NCBI GenBank assembly: GCA_030248135.1
Contig: JASANC010002978.1
Coordinates: 62,001-126,000, forward strand
Source of the DNA: Theristus sp. LFF4_11
Lineage: Eukaryota > Nematoda > Chromadorea > Monhysterida > Xyalidae
DNA length: 64,000 bases
Reading direction: 5' to 3'
The first letter of the stretch is position 1. Each line of letters opens with the position of its first letter. The notes under the pieces are model-generated. The model did no database searches. It was given only the letters and a program-made list of their open reading frames with translations, and was not told the DNA's origin. A program made the position numbers and the translations under genes. Shown here piece after piece: positions 23,161 through 34,527 of this stretch.

Positions 23161-26100
23161 TCAAACGGGCAGCAGCTTCTCATCCTCAGTGTCACTGCCG
23201 CCACTGGCCGGCGGAGGTCTCTGTTGCGGGGTTTGTCCCCTGCGCGGGGTGTCGCCGAGATCCAGCAGACGTGGCTCGGTCGTCGCAGGCGGCACAGTCA
23301 GTGACGGCTCGGCGTATTGGAAGCTGTTGCTGCGTGCCGCCATCGCGCTCGCATTGTTGTCACCGAGTGGCACGTCACGTGACGCTGTCGTTGGCGGACG
23401 TTCATATCGACGGCGACCATCAGAAGAATCAGTAGAAAATATCGTCTGCGAAATTAAATTATGTTCACTGCCACATTTGAACTGACCATATTGGATTGGT
23501 TTAGTTCGATTTCAAGAAAATCATCAACCACATAACAAACATTTTTCTAAAAGAACAAGAACGTCACCAATATTTCCACACAGCACCTGTATGCTACGCC
23601 AAAACTGCAGCCAGAACAAATAGTTCGGCAGTTGCTCAGGACCACGGGCGCCCACAATGAATCGTTTGTATGCAATGCCGATCACCAAGTATATGAAACC
23701 ACAAAGCATCAGACTGAAAAAATCAAACGGAGAAACGACAATGAGAATTTGAATGAGGCGTCTGATTGAAGTAAAAACTGCAAGTAAATTTCTACAAAAA
23801 ACAAACATAAACTCACAAGAAGACGAGCGTGCCAAGCCAACTGCGTCCATTTGAGGATGATGAGCTGTGTTGCGAGCCGTCCGATATGGCAACATGAGTT
23901 GATGTGAGTGTCGACGCAGCAGCAGCAGCTGTGTTCGTTGTGCTCTGCCGTGTCTCTGTGGCACACATGACTGCACTTGTCAGCACAAACGTCACACCTC
24001 CACAATAGTTGTCCTCACCAGCATTCGTGTTGCTGACCAACGCGTCAAGACTTGGCTGTCAATGGTGAAAACATGGTCATTCAATGTGCTCTAAACTAGA
24101 CAATTGGAGAAAAGTGCGCTCTCTGCGCATTTAAAAGGTGGAATATGACTAAAAAGTGTAAAATTATCTGGTAAATAAGAACACATAAAAATAAGAATCA
24201 TATACAATACGACCGGCAAAGGTTTAAGTTTGAAACAACATTCAAACCGTGGAAGTTGGTGTTACTAATCCATGTTTTGCTGCGCATCTATGCCTCGTTT
24301 TCAATTTATGATTTTCAACTGCCTTGTTTTCTAGGATGGTCCATGTTACCATGCCCATCAGATACCAACACGTAGATGCAGCAGCACCACATCAGATATA
24401 GATCAATGCTGGAATGAGTGTGTTGACTGCCGATGCCACAGCAATTTGTGTGTTTGAAAAGCCCTTTGTGAAAAAACATAGACTTTTTAATTTTTAATGA
24501 TTTTGAAGTTATTAGCTAATGAGTAGCATTTATACCATTGCGTTTGCTTGCAGACGTGGGAAAAACTGTTTTCTTGCTTTAGATTTTTGTATCTCAGGAA
24601 CTCCGGCCACTTCACCAATTTTGAATTACCGCGTCAATCATAAAAATGATTAGCACTCCATGAATGCATTAATTGCATTGTCACAGAACTATTGTGAACA
24701 TACAATATTGCTTTGTTCAGTTCTAATAAACAAGTAACATCAATTTTTATGTTCACTCATTTTGGTTCGGCGAATATATTGATGCATTGCATAAAGCAAA
24801 TTGAAGCATTGCGCTTTTGCCGGACGTATTGCATTTGATTCTTATTTTTATGTATTTTTATTTATCACATAATTTTTACATTTTCCTTACATATTCCGCC
24901 TTTTAAATGCGCAGAGAGCGCACTTTTCTCAAATAATCTAGCTTTTATTTGAGACATTTAATTTACAAAAAAATGTTTGTTCGGTACAAAAACTGTGCAA
25001 CGTCGTGCATTTGGGCCAAAGGTAAACACTCAGGGGCAGGGCGACATTACTCAGTTGAGTCAGCTTGGACGTCTACGATGGCTGCGTCTACGTCTACGTA
25101 TGAAGCCGAGCCATTTGCTCGCACAGGCGATCATGACGTGCGCGGAGTGCGACTGGCGACGGACACGAGGGCACCAAAAGGGACGGGCTGGGAGTAGGGT
25201 TGGCATGGTAAAAATACCGGTTTTTTTTACCGGTAAAACACGTATTTATACGCGTTTTTTACCAGGGCAAAAATTGGTGCCTTGAAAAAAACGGGAAAAA
25301 GACCGTTTCTGTATTTTCCCGGTTTTTTCGTATTTTTCCGGTTTTTTTTCAATTTCGGACCCTGAGTTTTTTAAATCATTTTTGATGAGAAAATGAAAAA
25401 AACTGTGACCAAGAAAAATATGATGTCGAAATTGACACTTTGTTTGATTTTGATGTTTTGAAAGTTGAAAAAACTGATAAGCGAGGTGCAAGAATCGGCT
25501 GGAGCTGCCGAGCTGACCTGAAAATTTCAAAAATTCCAAATGTCGCTCAAAATTGTCCTTCTTACACAATTACTGATTCGTTTTCTTTTTGGTCTGAACT
25601 GACTCTAAATTCGGTTTAATTGCGTTATTGCAGCAAATTGTGTTCGTCTATTGTGACCAAAGACTGTCCGGTGAAAACGCTGTGGTTTTTTCCTGTGTAA
25701 CTGGTGGAATATATTGAGCAAAAGATAATGTTCGATTTATTGCTGACCTTTTGGGGTTTCAAGCCCAAACATAATTTATTTTCTTTGTTGGTGCACGATA
25801 TTTTGAACAAAGCATTCTGAAAGCTGTTTTCACAAATCCTGGTTCAAGTTTAAAGTCGGCTGCGAAAAGTATGTGGGTTTTTACAACTTTTTGGCTTTCG
25901 TTTTTTTTCGGTAAAATTACCGTAATTTTACCGGTAAAAATACAGGGTTTTTTTACCACGATTTGAAAAAACCGGTATTTTGCCAACCCTAGCTGGGAGA
26001 CCATAAAAACTGATACCAAGCTACTCTACGCCAATGCAAGGGGCGCATTTTGTTTCCGCGAGAAACGAAGCGACTACAGCAGTTGGTTCCGCAGCATTCA

Positions 26101-27978
26101 GGCGAGTGCGGAGCGGATGACAGGCAACGATGGTCGGCAAACATCGAGGCGATCACGTGCATAACCGGGGTGGTGGTGCACGACGTCGAGGCCCGAACTG
26201 CGGGAGCCGCGCTGCGCGGATCGACGGATTAAGTCAAGCAAGTCAAGTTTGGTACCCTATATTTAGCCCAAAAATTAACCCAATTTTCAAGATCTCCGGA
26301 GGCAATAACCCCAGGAAACATTCTTGTTCGACTGTGAAAATGTCGCGGATAAAAATTGAAAAGGCGCACACATGTTGAAAAAATAGAAACAAGAATAAGT
26401 AACACTGTTTTCAGAACAGGGTTGTCGTGTCTACAACGTACGTAAAGAAGTGTGGCGGAATTTTTTCTTCGGCACAGTTTGTAACTTTGCCAGGCCTCTA
26501 CGTGTGCACAGTAACAAGATTGCAGCATATTGCATATATGCTGATTGCTTCAGGATAGCGAGTAAATTTAGAAAAAAACGCGCGCTGCTCCAAGTCCACC
26601 ATATAATGCGTGATGCGCTGTCCGCTCGCTCGCGCATCCGCATGATAACAGTAAGCGGCTGTTCAAAACACGGATGGAAACATCGTATCATACTGCCTGT
26701 CCATGCCAGATGCGAAACTTACAGTTCGATTATCAGTCAGTGCCAAATTGGACAATGGTTATTTGCAACAAAAAACTGTTGGTGATTTAAAAAGAAACGA
26801 CTGAACCGCGAACAGCAACAGCATTTACCTTGCCAGTAGTGGCTGCATTGCATGTGACGACAACATACGTGGACACGTTCGCGTGGCCTGCACATTCGTA
26901 GTGCACAACGCTCGTGCTCGAACCTGCAAAGCGACAAACAACGCCCATGACATTCACAATTCTAAGATGGTGTAGTTATGTTATGGTGAGCGTGTCACCT
27001 CGCAAGCAGCTTCCAGTATTGAAGCCAGTCACAGTAAATGAACAAAACATTGAAAACACACCAATCCATTGCGCTCGTGGTTTGTTTGCCAGTGCGACTG
27101 CTTTCACCGGCTGAGCGTCATTTTTCATTGCAATCACAACATCTTGCGCGACTCCTTCCATGCCGCCACACATGTTCAACAAAAACTTTCCGACAGAGCT
27201 CGACGTCTCCATTCTGAACAATGTTTTAAACCGGTGGTGATTTCTGCGCAATACATGACTTTTACCTATTTATGTACGTGGTCTGGGCCGAGGGTGCTCT
27301 TTCCACAAATTTTGCTCTATTCTCTCGTTACAAATGCTGATCGGTTTGTTGGGGGAAATCATCTCGTGGGCAGGGTTTTTTAATGCAAAGTCCTGCGCGT
27401 TTTTTTAAATTTATTTATTTGTTTGCGCGCCGGTTCCGGAAACCCTAAGGTACCAAACTCCGGCGGAAACAGGCAATACTGCCCCGAGCCCAATTTGCCC
27501 TCGGCTCTGGAGGGAGTAGACCATCAGATCTTGTTAGGTCACTTTAGTTTCATCATGGTGTGTCTTGTCCGCAGCGAGGTTCGAACTTTCCACCTACTGA
27601 ACGGCAGGCGAAAGCCTTACACCTGCGCTACAGACGCGACATGTTGGCGAAAAAATTCCACCATTTTACAAAATTTTCAACCGTTTGCGATAATTGACTA
27701 CGAATTTTTATGAACACTACACAAACAGTCCGTCAGTGCAATAAATGATTAAAACATAAAAAGAAAGAACAAAAAAATAAAACAGTGTCTCTCACACACA
27801 CAAATAAGACACAAGAAACAGCTTACGTTCCGCTGTCGTGGGCCAAACTTTCCATTTTGTTTTGACGATCATTCTGGATGATTAAACCAGGTTGACACTC
27901 ACTCGCAGCAACACCAACGGCAATAAAAATGTTGTGTATGAGATGTGCAAACAACACTCTCTCTGCGCCGACCTTCAT
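23161..27978 (-). CDS. M6PR: Cation-dependent mannose-6-phosphate receptor homologue (MRH-domain type I membrane protein)
   Basis: Predicted lysosomal-enzyme sorting receptor cycling between Golgi, endosome and surface. Exons (high to low): 27978-27827, 27213-27062, 26923-26829, 24055-23817, 23713-23587, 23546-23487, 23445-23161; 369 residues with all phases closing. It starts with a signal peptide (core FAHLIHNIFIAVGVAAS), followed by a luminal MRH domain with the expected cysteines (SECQPG, NMCGG, HYECAGH, VVVTCN, NYCGG, VMCAT). One membrane span runs through WLGTLVFFLMLCGFIYLVIG, then the conserved cytoplasmic YKRFIVGARGPEQLPNYLFW. The tail ends in an acidic dileucine signal, DTEDEKLLPV, matching the position of the vertebrate sorting signal. 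I cannot confirm the mannose-6-phosphate-binding Q/R/E/Y residues. One intron is only 40 bp. Confidence 0.9.
24535..24650. repeat. Fragment of the 'TTCTGCGACTSAATGCG' MITE family
   Basis: The stretch has CATTGCGTTTGCTTGCAGACG followed by a CAATTTTGAATTACCGCGTCAATC block, matching the inner part of copies at 4836 and 54732. It is truncated at both ends and lies in an intron of the M6PR homologue. Confidence 0.5.
24950..26240 (+). pseudogene. Decayed non-LTR retrotransposon (LINE) C-terminal fragment, split by a hAT-like insertion
   Basis: Frames upstream of 25195 read LGRLRWLRLRLRMKPSHLLAQ then CAECDWRRTRGHQKG. This resembles the segment after the reverse transcriptase in many LINEs (RWLGHVxRM, DWxRxRGGQ). 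If the element at 25195-25991 and one copy of its 8-bp duplication are removed, the frame continues as GWETIKTDTKLLYANARG, as expected for that region. At least one frameshift and later stops make it non-functional. It lies in an M6PR intron on the opposite strand. Confidence 0.5.
25195..25991. mobile_element. hAT-like foldback element, TAGGGTTGGCA ends
   Basis: Left end TAGGGTTGGCATGG and right end TTTTGCCAACCCTA are inverted repeats, with CCGGT-rich subterminal arms (AAAATACCGGTTTTTT). The element is flanked by an exact 8-bp duplication, GCTGGGAG, at 25187-25194 and 25992-25999. An 8-bp duplication and a TAGGG-type end are typical of the hAT superfamily. It is 797 bp and has no transposase frame. 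It interrupts the LINE fragment at 24950-26240. A fragment of one end occurs at about 28019-28075, beside the M6PR start. Confidence 0.85.
27412..27645 (-). mobile_element. tRNA-derived SINE
   Basis: On the minus strand the unit starts near 27640 with a tRNA-like head. Box A is TAGCGCAGGTG and box B is AGTTCGAACC, about 45 bases further on, as in RNA polymerase III internal promoters. A roughly 150-bp unrelated body follows, then an A-rich tail (AAACAAATAAATAAATTTAAAA on the minus strand, ending near 27405). This is the normal head-body-tail layout of a SINE. It lies in the first intron of the M6PR homologue, in the same orientation as that gene. Confidence 0.65.
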
Positions 27979-28318
27979 TTTGATTTCATTCACTAAAATT
28001 ATCTGGTCGGCTCGGCGAAGGGTTGGCATAAAAACCCGGTTTTTTCCTGAAAAAAACAAAAAAAACCGGTTTTCCAGAGCGTGGGCGGGGGTGTGATTTG
28101 TATACATACTTAAAAGTGATTTTTTTTTTGATTTCTGATCAGTGGTTGCTTGCAATGAGTCGTTGTAGGTTCCTAATCCTAAACCTAAGCCAAGCCTTTT
28201 TTATAAAGTGAAAATGATCAATTTTGTTTTTGCATTTTTTCTTTCCTGTGTTAAAGGGCAGGGGCCACCGCTACTGCACATGCACCTGTTTTAATAATGA
28301 TGCATTACGGGGTACACC

Positions 28319-29306
28319 TCCTGGCGCTTCTTTTTTAAAACGCACGCGCACGTGTAGGGTTGTTAAAAAAACAAAAATCGTCATTTTTTTTTAAATTTTA
28401 AAAAAATTTCAAAAATCAAAGTTGTGCTAAATCAATCAGGGAGTCCGAAGAACCACATATGATATGCAAGCGCCTCCCGAATGATTCCCGTATGGCGGAA
28501 CTTTCCAGATTTTGTTTTGGTGACCTCAATTACCAATTTTCCAAACCGTCACCATGCCTCTTCTTGTGTTTTGACCTCCAAAACGTCACTAATTGTCCCC
28601 AGCTAAGCTAATGCTAAAGTGAAGACAAACATACCGCCTTGAAATTCGATCAATTCTTCTGATGGTGTCGCGACGACACGACACGAAGCAGCAACCAGAC
28701 AACGTAGCGCTTGCAAACGGAGCAGCGAGCACAATCGGACGCTCTGCGAGGCGAATCGTCACCTTATCTGCATCGGAAATGGTAGGCTAAGCTTTGGGAC
28801 GCTCAAAAACTTCATCGCAGATGTTGTTGAAGCCTGAAATCAGTCGGTAAAACGGTCCAAAATCGACCGCTAAAGGTTTTACGAGGTATAATCAAAAAAA
28901 ATTTTTGTTGAACTTTCAAAAAATTGTGCCAAAATTGAGGTTTTCAGAGCATATTAGAGGAAAATTTTTCGAATTTAAAAAAAAAATCGGCATTTTTGTT
29001 TTTTTTAATCACTTTTTTAAAAAAAAAATTTTTTTTCATTTTTGTTTAACAACCCTACGCACGTGGCATCGGCATGCTCATGCTCATGATCCACTAGCGC
29101 GCGTGAACACGCTCCGCCCCCAACAAGAACTTGTTCAAAACGCAATTGTTCTGACATCTTCCTTCTTGAAAAGGCTTGGCTTAGGTTAGGATTAGGTCAG
29201 GATCAGGTTTGACTTAGGATTAGGCTTTAGGATTAAGATTTGAATCAGGTCTGTTTTAGCAATGTCCGACAACGAACGTGTCAGTTTTTAAAAAAGAAGG
29301 GTAACC
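28319..29306. mobile_element. TCCTGGCGCTTC-ended element with a younger element inside it
   Basis: The outer element begins TCCTGGCGCTTCTTTTTTAAAA and ends TTTTTAAAAAAGAAGGGTAACC, and is bounded by GGTACACC at 28311-28318 and 29307-29314. A second, inverted copy spans about 55256-58099 and is bounded by ATCGCCTC, supporting the ends and an 8-bp target size. It carries degenerate TTAGGA-like runs near 29170-29230 that resemble telomeric hexamers. The element at 28355-29057 is inserted in it. Confidence 0.65.
28355..29057. mobile_element. hAT-like MITE, family TAGGGTTGTTAAA, complete 703-bp reference copy
   Basis: Ends are TAGGGTTGTTAAAAAAAC and TTTTTGTTTAACAACCCTA. An exact 8-bp duplication, CGCACGTG, lies at 28347-28354 and 29058-29065. 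The interior is non-coding, with recognisable blocks such as GGGAGTCCGAAGAACCACAT, CGTATGGCGGAACTTTCCAG, AAACGTCACTAATTGTCCCC and GTTTTACGAGG. These allow further copies to be found at 30961-36714 (interrupted), 32877-36266 (minus, interrupted), 34309, 39741-40245, 55125-58575 (interrupted) and 59775-60413. Confidence 0.85.
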
Positions 29307-29314
29307 GGTACACC

Positions 29315-30866
29315 TAGGGTTAGGGGCGTTGAAAATTTTTATTTTATTTTTTTCGTTTTTTTAAATTTATTATTTTTTTTAATTTAAAAAAAATTTTAAA
29401 AATTTTTCTTCTACAGTATGGCCGAATAAAGGAGGCAGTTCATCAAGGCGGGATTCGTCGCAGACTAGGAGTTGTCTTTTTCAAAAATGCAAACATAATT
29501 CCCAATCATGTGTGCAACAGGAAAAGAATGAACAGAATAGCGCGGATGATCCATTAGTTAAAAAAACGCGTCAAACTTGGCACACAATTTGATTTCTGAG
29601 CGTCTTTTTTCTTACATTCAAAATTCGCGCGCTCCTTGAACCCTGAAAAAAGCTGCCATGTTTAATCGGCCATACCGTACTTTGCTCTGAAAATTCGATT
29701 TATGGCATAATTTTTTAAAAGTTCAAACCAAATTTTCTTCCCAACTTCTTTGTGTACTTAGGTAAATGTGCTTTGCCTACATTACTAAACCAAAGCCAAG
29801 TTTACAGTCTGTTTTGTTGTTTAGTTCGGTTTCAATGAAGTCGTTGTAGGTTCCTAATCCTAAGCCCAATCCTAATCCTAATGAAGTCGTTGTAGGTTCC
29901 TAATCCTAAACCTAATCCTAATCCTAAGTGAAGCCTTTTTAACAAAGTGAAAGTGCCTTGATTGACAGCTTTGTTGAAGGGGTGAAACATTGGGATCAGG
30001 GATCAGCTCCAGCTCCGGTTTAGCTTTGTAGTTTTACGGGTAAATGTCATTATTTGGTTATTTTGACCGACGTACTCCATGTTTTTCGATTTGGATGACT
30101 TCTAGAGTCAATTTTTAGCGTTGAAATGACTTAACTGAATTGAAATATCGTTTCAGAAATCGTTTTCTTGCAACTTAGAAACATGTTTTTCAGTCGGTAG
30201 GCCATGAGATGAACATGATATCTTGTTGATTGGCGTATGTTATAGGTCTACAATGGAGTTGTGCGATATATTGTTAAACAATTGGAGCGGAGGTGTTGGT
30301 TAATACCACATCACACGACCGTTTTTCAGATACCCGATAACATGGCCACATGTTAAAACTTGCGTGCTGAGCTAAACTAACGTGTTAAACTTGCGCCCGC
30401 AACGTGATCGCGAAATCATGGTACGTGTTTTCGATACGATGATTTGAAGAGTGGGCTCTCGCCATGTGGCAGATAGCAAGCTGGTTGAACCTGAAAGTAA
30501 GTGTCTTGGGGGGGGGGGGGCGACCGGGTCGACAGGAGGGGTTGCCGACTTAGCTACAGCAAACAGGAATTTTTGAACACAGTCAAATTTTGGTAATTTT
30601 CTAAAGAGGAACAACTAAGAACGGTTCAATATTCAAGTACACGTCAAAAATTGTCCTGTTTTACTGTTGAAAATGCAACTTTCCCTCTATGAAATGGACA
30701 TAATTTCAATAAAACACGATTTTCGCTCTTATAGTTTTCCGGATCGTTCTGAAAATAGTCTAGCTGAACTCAGCTCGACGAGACGGTTCGAACGAACCTA
30801 ACTTGTAAAAAAATTAAAAATTTTTTTTTTAATTTAAAAAAATTGGAATTTTCCCCCCTAACCCTA
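29315..30866. mobile_element. hAT-like MITE, family TAGGGTTAGGGG
   Basis: Starts TAGGGTTAGGGGCGTTG and ends TTCCCCCCTAACCCTA. It is flanked by GGTACACC on both sides (29307-29314 and 30867-30874), the same octamer that bounds the neighbouring element at 28319-29306. The interior is non-coding, with AT-rich subterminal tracts and TTAGGA-like runs at 29830-29940. A shortened copy, nearly identical over several hundred bases, lies at 33037-33971. Confidence 0.8.
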
Positions 30867-31102
30867 GGTACACCCCCAGAGCACCAGAGACCGTCGGGTG
30901 GGGGGGGGGGCAACGTGCCCCCCGCCCCCCTAAAACCGGGCACCCCCCGAGGGTTAGGGGTAGGGTTGTTAAAAAAACAAAAATCGTCATTTTTGTTTTT
31001 TTTTAAAAAGAAAAATTAAAAAAAAAATTTCAAAAATCAAAGTTGTGCTAAATCAATTAGGGAGTTCGAAGAACCACATTTGATGTGCAAGCACCTCCGG
31101 AA

Positions 31103-31292
31103 TAGGGGTGGTAAAAAACGTTTTTTTTCAAATCCATGTATATAAAACGGTTTTTTATACCGCGTCCGGTTCTTTATACCCGGTTTTTTTACCGACCCAG
31201 TATCATAGTTGTTCCAGAGCCGTGGGGTTGGGGGGGGGGCCGATATAGATAGCTGGAGCAAATTTTCCAGATAGATAGATAGCGGGAAAATT

Positions 31293-31327
<35 letters not shown>

Positions 31328-32748
31328 ATGTGACTTTGGGGGGGGGGGCGGTCAAAATTTTGAAATTTGATAGATAGATAGCTAAAACGCTAAAATACTA
31401 TAAAAACAGCAAAATAATGCTAAAAATACACTAAAAATCATGTATAAATGCATATTTTACCTAAAATTAGCAAAATTTTCAAGAATTACAAGCAAAAATG
31501 TTCAATTTTGATCAAAAATTGACTCATTTTATGTCTTCGAAGACAATTTTTTTAGATAGATAGCTGGCTGAAAATTTTTTTTAGATAGATAATAGCTGAG
31601 CCGAAAAAACCTGTTTGATAGAGATAGATTCGAAAATTTTTTGGGGGGGGCGGCCCCCCCCCCAGGCCCCCCCTAGAACAACTATGCCCAGTATTTGAAG
31701 AATCTTGTGATTGCGACAATTTCTGGTATTCTGATTTTACGCAAACCGCTGAATAATGAGTAAAAGACCACAATTCTAGCCAGAAACTGTATGTGTTTCA
31801 ATGGAAACGTATTCCAATCTTGATTTTAGTTGAATCGGTGGCGCTTAGAGAGAATGCAGCATCAGAAAAATTATCAGATGCGAGTTTAAAACAAAAAACT
31901 AACGCAAGACAGATTGATATTTGAAACAGCAAGGAATGTGATACATGCAAATCAATTGAACTGACACGATCGAGAGATATGTAACTGCACAACAATTTCA
32001 CCGCGTTTCTAAATAAAAGATCACCGAAAGGCAAAAAGAACCACGAACCCGCACAGACGAAAGAAGTGAACCAAGAACAAAATTGAAAGAGCAAAAAAAT
32101 CAGATGGAGATTCGGGTCACTATCACCAGTACAACAGCACGACGACATCACCAACAAAACTTTGAGCAATTTCCGAGTTCAAAGACACAAAATTTCAGGA
32201 AATTTGACTGAATAAATATTAGCCATTCACCCGATTTTTGTCTATTCATCATCATCATCATGAGTATCATGAATGCAGCCGTCACCATCATCATCAGTGA
32301 AGTCGTCATCAGAGCTTTCCACACAATTTTCCGATGCAAGCGCAGCAATGTTCTCAGTGGCAGCAGCTGACGCTGCCGACGGGGACTGCGAATCCGTGCT
32401 GTCGCAGTTTGACAGCAACGATTCCGTGCTGTTGCCAGCAACACTTGACACGGGTCTCAGGGTGCTTTATTTATACCAAGAGCGTGAATTGTGTTCTCCG
32501 GAACATCAAGTTATGAAGTGGCGAAAATGAAAATTGAAATGGATATGCGGAATACAGTGCATTTTGAGTGATTTCAAAAATTGAAGTTTGGGTCCTTCGG
32601 CGGTATAAAAAACCGGAAAAAAACCAAAATTTACGCGGTAAAATATCGGTAATTTATTTTGGCCATTTTTTGGCGCTGGTATAAAAAACCGTTTTTTATA
32701 CCGTTTTTTATACCGAAAAAAAACGTTTTTTATACCGACCCACCCCTA
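31103..32748. mobile_element. hAT-like element, TAGGGGTGG ends
   Basis: Ends TAGGGGTGGTAAAAAACG and ATACCGACCCACCCCTA are inverted, and an exact 8-bp duplication CTCCGGAA lies at 31095-31102 and 32749-32756. Subterminal arms are rich in ACGGTTTTTTATACCG. An acidic, aspartate-rich open frame on the minus strand at 32242-32451 could be a decayed exon, but I cannot assign it. The element contains a further insertion at 31204-31686. Confidence 0.8.
31204..31686. mobile_element. hAT-like MITE, CATAGTTGTTC ends, with a long poly-G core
   Basis: Ends CATAGTTGTTCCAGAG and CTAGAACAACTATG are inverted, and the element is flanked by the exact octamer CCCAGTAT at 31196-31203 and 31687-31694. Inside are an uninterrupted G run of about 33 bases near 31293 and several GATAGATAG repeats. 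A related fragment (TCTGGAACAACAATGG next to a C run) lies at about 59480-59560. Confidence 0.8.
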
Positions 32749-33036
32749 CTCCGGAATGACTCCCGTATGGCGGAACTTTGGAGATTTTGTTTTGGTGACC
32801 TCAATTACCCCTTTTCCAAACCGTTACCATACCTCTTCTAGTGTTTTGACCCCCAAAACGTCACTAATTGTCCCCATAGGGTTGTTAAACAAAAATGAAA
32901 TTTAAAAAAAGTGATAAAAAAAACAAAAATGCCGATTTTTTTTTAAATTCGAAAAATTTTCCTCTAATATGCTCTGAAAACCTCAATTTTGGCACAATTT
33001 TTCGAAAGTTCAACAAAAATTTTCTTTGATTATACC

Positions 33037-33971
33037 TAGGGTTAAAGGCTTTGAAAAAAAATTTTTTTTTTATTTTTTTTCGTTTTTTTTTAATTTGGAT
33101 TTTTTTTTTCAAACTTATTAAAAAAATTTGAAAAATTTTTCTTCTACTTTGCTCTGAAAATTCGATTTATGGCATAATTTTTTGAAAGTTCAAACCAAAT
33201 TTTCTTCCCAACTTCTTTGTGTGCTTAGGTACATGTCATTATTTGGTCATTTTGACCGACGTACTCCATGTTTTTCGATTTGGATGACTTTTTCAGTCGG
33301 TAGGCCATGAGATGAACATGATATTTTGTTGATTGGCGTATGTTATAGGTCTACAATGGAGTTGTGCGATATATTGTTAAACAATTGGAGCGGAGATGTT
33401 GGTTAATACCACATCACACGACCGTTTTTCAGATACCCGATAACATGGCCACATGTTAAATTAAAACTTGCGTGCTGAGCTAAACTAACGTGTTAAACTT
33501 GCGCCCGCAACGTGATCGCGAAATCATGGTACGTGTTTTCGATACGATGATTTGAAGAGTGGGCTCTCGCCATGTGGCAGATAGCAAGCTGGTTGAACCT
33601 GAAAGTAAGTGTCTTGGGGGGGGGGCGACCGGGTCGACAGGGGTTGCCGACTTAGCTACAGCAAACAGGAATTTTTGAGCACAGTCAAATTTTGGTAATT
33701 TTCTAAAGAGGAACAACTAAGAACGGTTCAATATTCAAGTACACGTCGAAAATTGTCCTGTTTTACTGTTGAAAATGCAACTTTCCCTCTATGAAATGGA
33801 CATAATTTCAATAAAACACGATTTTCGCTCTTATAGTTTTCCGGATCGTTCTGAAAATAGTCTAGATGAACTCAGCTCGACGAGACGCTTCGAACAAACC
33901 TAACTTGTAAAAAAATTTAAAATTTTTTTTTAATTTAAAAAAAAAATCCGGATTTTTTTCCCCTAACCCTA
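33037..33971. mobile_element. Shortened TAGGGTTAGGGG-family copy
   Basis: Ends TAGGGTTAAAGG and CCCCTAACCCTA are flanked by the exact octamer ATTATACC at 33029-33036 and 33972-33979. Much of the interior is nearly identical to 30055-30850 of the 1552-bp copy, so the two transposed recently relative to each other. It is non-coding. Confidence 0.8.
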
Positions 33972-34527
33972 ATTATACCTCGTAAAACCTGTAGCAGTCG
34001 ATTTTGGGTTGTTTTACCGACTGATTTTAGGCTACGACAACATCTGCGCGACAACACAACATTGCAAGCGCTACCTTGTCTGGTTGCTTGCTGCTTCGTG
34101 TCGTGTCGTCGCGACACCATCAGAAGAATTGATCGAATTTCAAGGCGGTATGTTTGTCTTCACTTTAGCATTAGTTTAGCTGGGGACAATTAGTGACGTT
34201 TTGGAGGTCAAAACACAAGAAGAGGAATGGTGACGGTTTGGAAAAGGGGTAATTGAGGTCACCAAAACAAAATCTGCAAAGTTCCGCCATACGGGAGTAA
34301 TTCGGGAGTAGGGTTGTTAAACAAAAATGAATTTTTTTTTAAAAGTGATTAAAAAAACAAAAATGCCGATTTAAAAAAATTCGAAAAATTTTCTTTTAAT
34401 ATGCTCTGAAAACCTCAATTTTGGCACAATTTTTCGAAAGTTCAACAAAAATTTTCTTTGATTATACCTCGTAAAACCTTTAGCAGTCGATTTTGGGCCG
34501 TTTTACCGACTGATTTTAGGCTACGAC

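Noticed and set aside
31798..32530. Open frames inside the TAGGGGTGG element, including an aspartate-rich one
   Set aside because: Considered as a hAT transposase or zinc-finger exon, but no catalytic or zinc-binding motif could be identified.
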